From Aurantimonadaceae bacterium (GTDB lineage: Bacteria; Pseudomonadota; Alphaproteobacteria; Rhizobiales; Rhizobiaceae): a stretch of DNA of 8,847 nucleotides. Numbering within the stretch: the stretch's first letter is position 1; every line of letters begins with the position of its first letter. Position numbers and translations under genes: made by a program. Positions 7,244 through 8,847 of the stretch are shown here, piece by piece. Below the pieces are notes generated by a model, which was not told the origin of the DNA, searched no databases, and saw nothing but the letters and a program-made list of their open reading frames with translations. The stretch lies in contig QIIJ01000031.1 in NCBI GenBank assembly GCA_003232595.1, positions 1 through 8,847 of the forward strand. Direction: 5' to 3'.

Positions 7244-7948
7244 TCACTCACTATTGCAAGGCCAGGCTACAGGTCTGGAAATTCCTGCCGGCAGTTTTGT
7301 GTCCAGGTCTCCGCAAGCCAGTTCGATCTGATCCTGCTTCAAATTGATCGTCTTTGAGAGATCAACTCCGGAGAATTGGGTGCGATACAGCCAGGCATTG
7401 TTAAAATCTGCTCCGGCAAGATCGGCCTTGCTGAATTCCGCGCGGGATACATTGGAGAACTGAAAGGATACACCTGCAAGATTTGCACTTTGAAAATTTG
7501 CCCGGCCCATTTCGGTCTTGCTGAAGTTCGCCATGGCGAGATTTGCTTCGGCAAAATTGGTTCTGAACATTGCTGCCTTGGTAAAATTAACATTTGTCAG
7601 CTTTGCTCCAACAAATACACTGCGACTGCCTTCGGCTTTCGACAGGTCTGCACCCGCCAAATTGGCTTTACTGAAATTTGTGCGTGAAATCATCACTTTG
7701 GACAAGTTACTATTGATCAGTCGGGTATTGCGTATATCGCTGCCGATCAAGTTTGCTGATGCCAGATTTGCATTTGACATATCGATGTCGCTCAGGACAA
7801 CATTACGCTTGCGGCAGTTGGACCAGTCAACTCCAGGTGCCGGATAGTCACTGCACGCAGCCATTGCATCTTGTGCAATCATTGTCGCCCCGGCCACGAT
7901 CAGTACAAAGTAGGGTAATTTGGTTCGAAGAACTTCAAGGCGATTCAT
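7244..7948 (-). CDS. Secreted pentapeptide-repeat protein
   Basis: The 234-residue product begins with a Sec-type signal peptide: basic NRLEVLRTK, hydrophobic LPYFVLIVAGA, and a likely cleavage at DAMA-ACS after residue 30, so the mature protein should be periplasmic or extracellular. Residues 48 to about 203 are pentapeptide repeats of the A(N/D)(L/F)xx type (for example ANLAGADLSK), predicted to fold as a right-handed quadrilateral beta-helix. The repeats fall into a clear 20-residue register, about seven full coils plus a partial one. The C-terminal cap, with LKQDQIELACGDLDTKLP, matches a tail I associate with secreted pentapeptide proteins. Four cysteines (32, 45, 212, 231) sit only in the two caps and could form one disulphide at each end. 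The frame extends to 8005, but ATG 7948 is preceded by GGAG (7958-7955) at 6 nt and gives the signal peptide. The biochemical role is unknown. The cyclase gene follows after 99 bp without a clear terminator. Confidence 0.88.
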   Translation of the reverse strand: MNRLEVLRTKLPYFVLIVAGATMIAQDAMAACSDYPAPGVDWSNCRKRNVVLSDIDMSNANLASANLIGSDIRNTRLINSNLSKVMISRTNFSKANLAGADLSKAEGSRSVFVGAKLTNVNFTKAAMFRTNFAEANLAMANFSKTEMGRANFQSANLAGVSFQFSNVSRAEFSKADLAGADFNNAWLYRTQFSGVDLSKTINLKQDQIELACGDLDTKLPAGISRPVAWPCNSE

Positions 7949-8086
7949 TTCGATCTCCAGCAATTGTTGTTGCTGCAACCTTAGCGTTGGCGCGCAATCT
8001 TGCAAGTAAATCTAATTTGTAGGTGAAATATCGCCGGTTCATTTCAATGAGGAAAACACAGTTAATACCGTCTTCAAAACAAATAG
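7949..8086. other. Upstream region of the pentapeptide gene
   Basis: Apart from the Shine-Dalgarno GGAG at 7958-7955, this stretch holds no supported gene. Several TTGAAA/TTGCAA-like -35 candidates occur on the minus strand (for example near 8046-8041 and 8006-8001), but none has a good -10 at ideal spacing. An 11-bp palindrome, GTTGC-T-GCAAC, lies at 7969-7979, just upstream of the ribosome binding site; it is too short to call an operator. Confidence 0.4.
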
Positions 8087-8250
8087 AGCGATTCATCTTT
8101 TGATGGAATCGCTACAGTTTGCTTTCGCTCGCGGCCATTTGGGGCTTTGCCCCAGCCTTCGCGGGAGCGGTGCAACAGCACCGAGCTGCTCTTCGCAGCC
8201 TGACTGCTTCCATATAAACATGAAACAGTCTAGGGGGCACAAGCCCCCTA
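8087..8250. repeat. Cluster of six consecutive inverted repeats (hairpin array)
   Basis: Six potential stem-loops follow each other in 164 bp. (1) 8087-8113: AGCGATTCATC and GATGGAATCGCT pair around TTTT with one bulge. (2) 8140-8154: TGGGGC-TTT-GCCCCA, enclosed by a weaker outer stem from CGCTC and GAGCG. (3) 8168-8183: CGGTGC-AACA-GCACCG. (4) 8185-8199: GCTGC-TCTTC-GCAGC. (5) 8202-8230: GACTGCTTCCAT pairing with ATGAAACAGTC with one mismatch and one bulge. (6) 8231-8250: TAGGGGGC-ACAA-GCCCCCTA, perfect. The middle part is visibly more GC-rich than the adjoining spacer. It lies between the pentapeptide gene and the 3' end of the binding-protein gene. It may be a structured RNA or 3' UTR, or a palindromic intergenic repeat; the family is not recognised. 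Only one copy is present in the window, so repetitiveness is not shown. Confidence 0.5.
8231..8250 (-). terminator. Possible terminator of the substrate-binding protein gene
   Basis: A perfect 8-bp GC-rich stem with a 4-nt loop begins 26 bp beyond the ancestral stop of the gene to its right. Neither strand has a U tract directly after it, so it may be a 3'-end-stabilising hairpin rather than a true intrinsic terminator. Confidence 0.35.
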
Positions 8251-8276
8251 TTTCACTACTTCCCTGAATATCGCAA

Positions 8277-8318
8277 CTATTTCAGCATATCGGTGATTTT
8301 AGAGGTCCAGGCACCTTC
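8277..8318 (-). pseudogene. Out-of-frame remnant of the binding protein's canonical C-terminus
   Basis: In the next frame the minus strand reads EGAWTSKITDMLK then TAG (8279-8277). This is the kind of C-terminus expected for ThiY/NMT1-like proteins after a GGSDP...EP segment. It follows directly from the in-frame GGSD at 8331-8320, so the two parts were probably once one reading frame, separated now by an indel near 8318-8320. Confidence 0.65.
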
Positions 8319-8847
8319 GGTCGGAGCCTCCCTTCATCAGGGTTGCAACTGTGCGTTCGGCAGCCGCCACATCAAGTGTTCCATCGGAACCTTCGGTCAG
8401 CTTGTTGATTTCACCCATCATGCGTTTTTGATGCGCTTCGGTCTGGGCACCGGTTGCGTCATTATCCAGCACGATCATGGCAGCCGCATCTGAATTTTCA
8501 CGCGCCCAGGCCCAGCCCTTCATGCTTGCCTTGACAAAGCGGGCAAGCTTGTCGACCATTTTAGGGTCTTCGAGGCTTTTTTCAAGTACATAGATACCGT
8601 CTTCCAAAGTCGACACACCCTCGTCTTCATATTTGAAGGTCACAAGCTGGTCAGCGGAAAGTCCGGCATCAATCACCTGCCAATATTCGTTGTAGGTCAT
8701 GGTGGAAACACAATCGGCCTGCTTCTGCAGCAGCGGATCAACATTGAAACCCTGCTTGAGAACCTTCACGCCGCCTTCGCTGCCATCGGTCTTGATGCCG
8801 AGCTGGCTCATCCATGAAAGGAACGGATATTCATTGCCGAAGAACCA
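8299..8847 (-). CDS. ThiY/NMT1-like ABC transporter substrate-binding protein (5' end outside window; C-terminus frameshifted)
   Basis: The frame is open to the right edge, giving the last 182 residues; it starts WFFGNEYPFLSWMSQLG, so the Met at 8811 is internal. The visible part matches the C-terminal lobe of periplasmic binding proteins of the ThiY/NMT1 type: VLKQGFNVDPLLQKQADCVS, MTYNEYWQVIDAG, FKYEDEGVSTLEDGIYVL, then helices with KASMKGWAWARENSDAA. Such proteins deliver thiamine-pyrimidine precursors or other small organic solutes to an inner-membrane permease; the ligand cannot be told from this fragment. The present stop (8301-8299) gives the odd tail RRCLDL, whereas the expected tail EGAWTSKITDMLK lies in the neighbouring frame, so a short deletion (about 20 nt by comparison with the family) or a sequencing error is likely. 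Loss is limited to the end, so function may survive. GC content by hand count on three 60-base lines is 53-58%, above the genes to the left. Confidence 0.85.
   Translation of the reverse strand, partial: WFFGNEYPFLSWMSQLGIKTDGSEGGVKVLKQGFNVDPLLQKQADCVSTMTYNEYWQVIDAGLSADQLVTFKYEDEGVSTLEDGIYVLEKSLEDPKMVDKLARFVKASMKGWAWARENSDAAAMIVLDNDATGAQTEAHQKRMMGEINKLTEGSDGTLDVAAAERTVATLMKGGSDRRCLDL

Noticed and set aside
7376..7800. Possible CRISPR-like array because of short, regularly spaced similar segments
   Set aside because: The 60-bp periodicity is coding (20-residue units), the segments diverge, and there are no identical repeats with unique spacers.
7376..7847. Plus-strand frames with a repeated Lys/Cys/Ile or Ala/Phe/Lys pattern opposite the pentapeptide gene
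   Set aside because: Their periodic look is only the reverse complement of the pentapeptide repeats.

Overview
The window looks like chromosomal DNA of an alphaproteobacterium, probably a moderately low-GC, possibly marine member of the Hyphomicrobiales (Rhizobiales). This rests on recognised family resemblances (a rhizobial-type acetoacetyl-CoA synthetase, a class III cyclase with a rhizobial-type N-terminal region, a ThiY/NMT1-type binding protein) and on a full CtrA-type box, TTAA-N7-TTAAC. It is inference; no 16S or other marker is present.

Layout. (1) Bases 1-1311 (+) hold the C-terminal part of a two-domain iron(III)-type ABC permease. (2) Bases 1312-1597 have no convincing protein gene, but contain a CtrA-type box and a rho-independent terminator that works on the minus strand; together they could frame a small RNA. 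(3) Bases 1598-3553 (-) encode acetoacetyl-CoA synthetase. (4) Bases 3554-3839 are a divergent promoter region. (5) Bases 3840-5786 (+) encode an AsmA-family membrane-anchored periplasmic protein. (6) Bases 5783-7144 (-) encode a class III nucleotide cyclase whose stop codon overlaps the AsmA stop tail to tail. (7) Bases 7244-7948 (-) encode a secreted pentapeptide-repeat protein with an unusually clear 20-residue (one beta-helix coil) periodicity; it is 99 bp upstream of the cyclase and may be co-transcribed with it. (8) Bases 8087-8250 hold six consecutive hairpins not explained by any gene. (9) Bases 8299-8847 (-) encode the C-terminal part of a ThiY/NMT1-like substrate-binding protein whose canonical C-terminus is present, but in another reading frame, so the gene seems to be frameshifted by a small indel.

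The genes are mostly unrelated housekeeping or transport functions: iron uptake, ketone-body/PHB-linked carbon use, envelope maintenance, cyclic-nucleotide signalling and uptake of a small organic solute. No phage, transposase, CRISPR array, tRNA or rRNA was seen. The best candidates for something undescribed are the possible CtrA-linked small RNA (about 1328-1500), the hairpin cluster (8087-8250), and the cyclase with aspartate at the usual purine-specificity lysine position.
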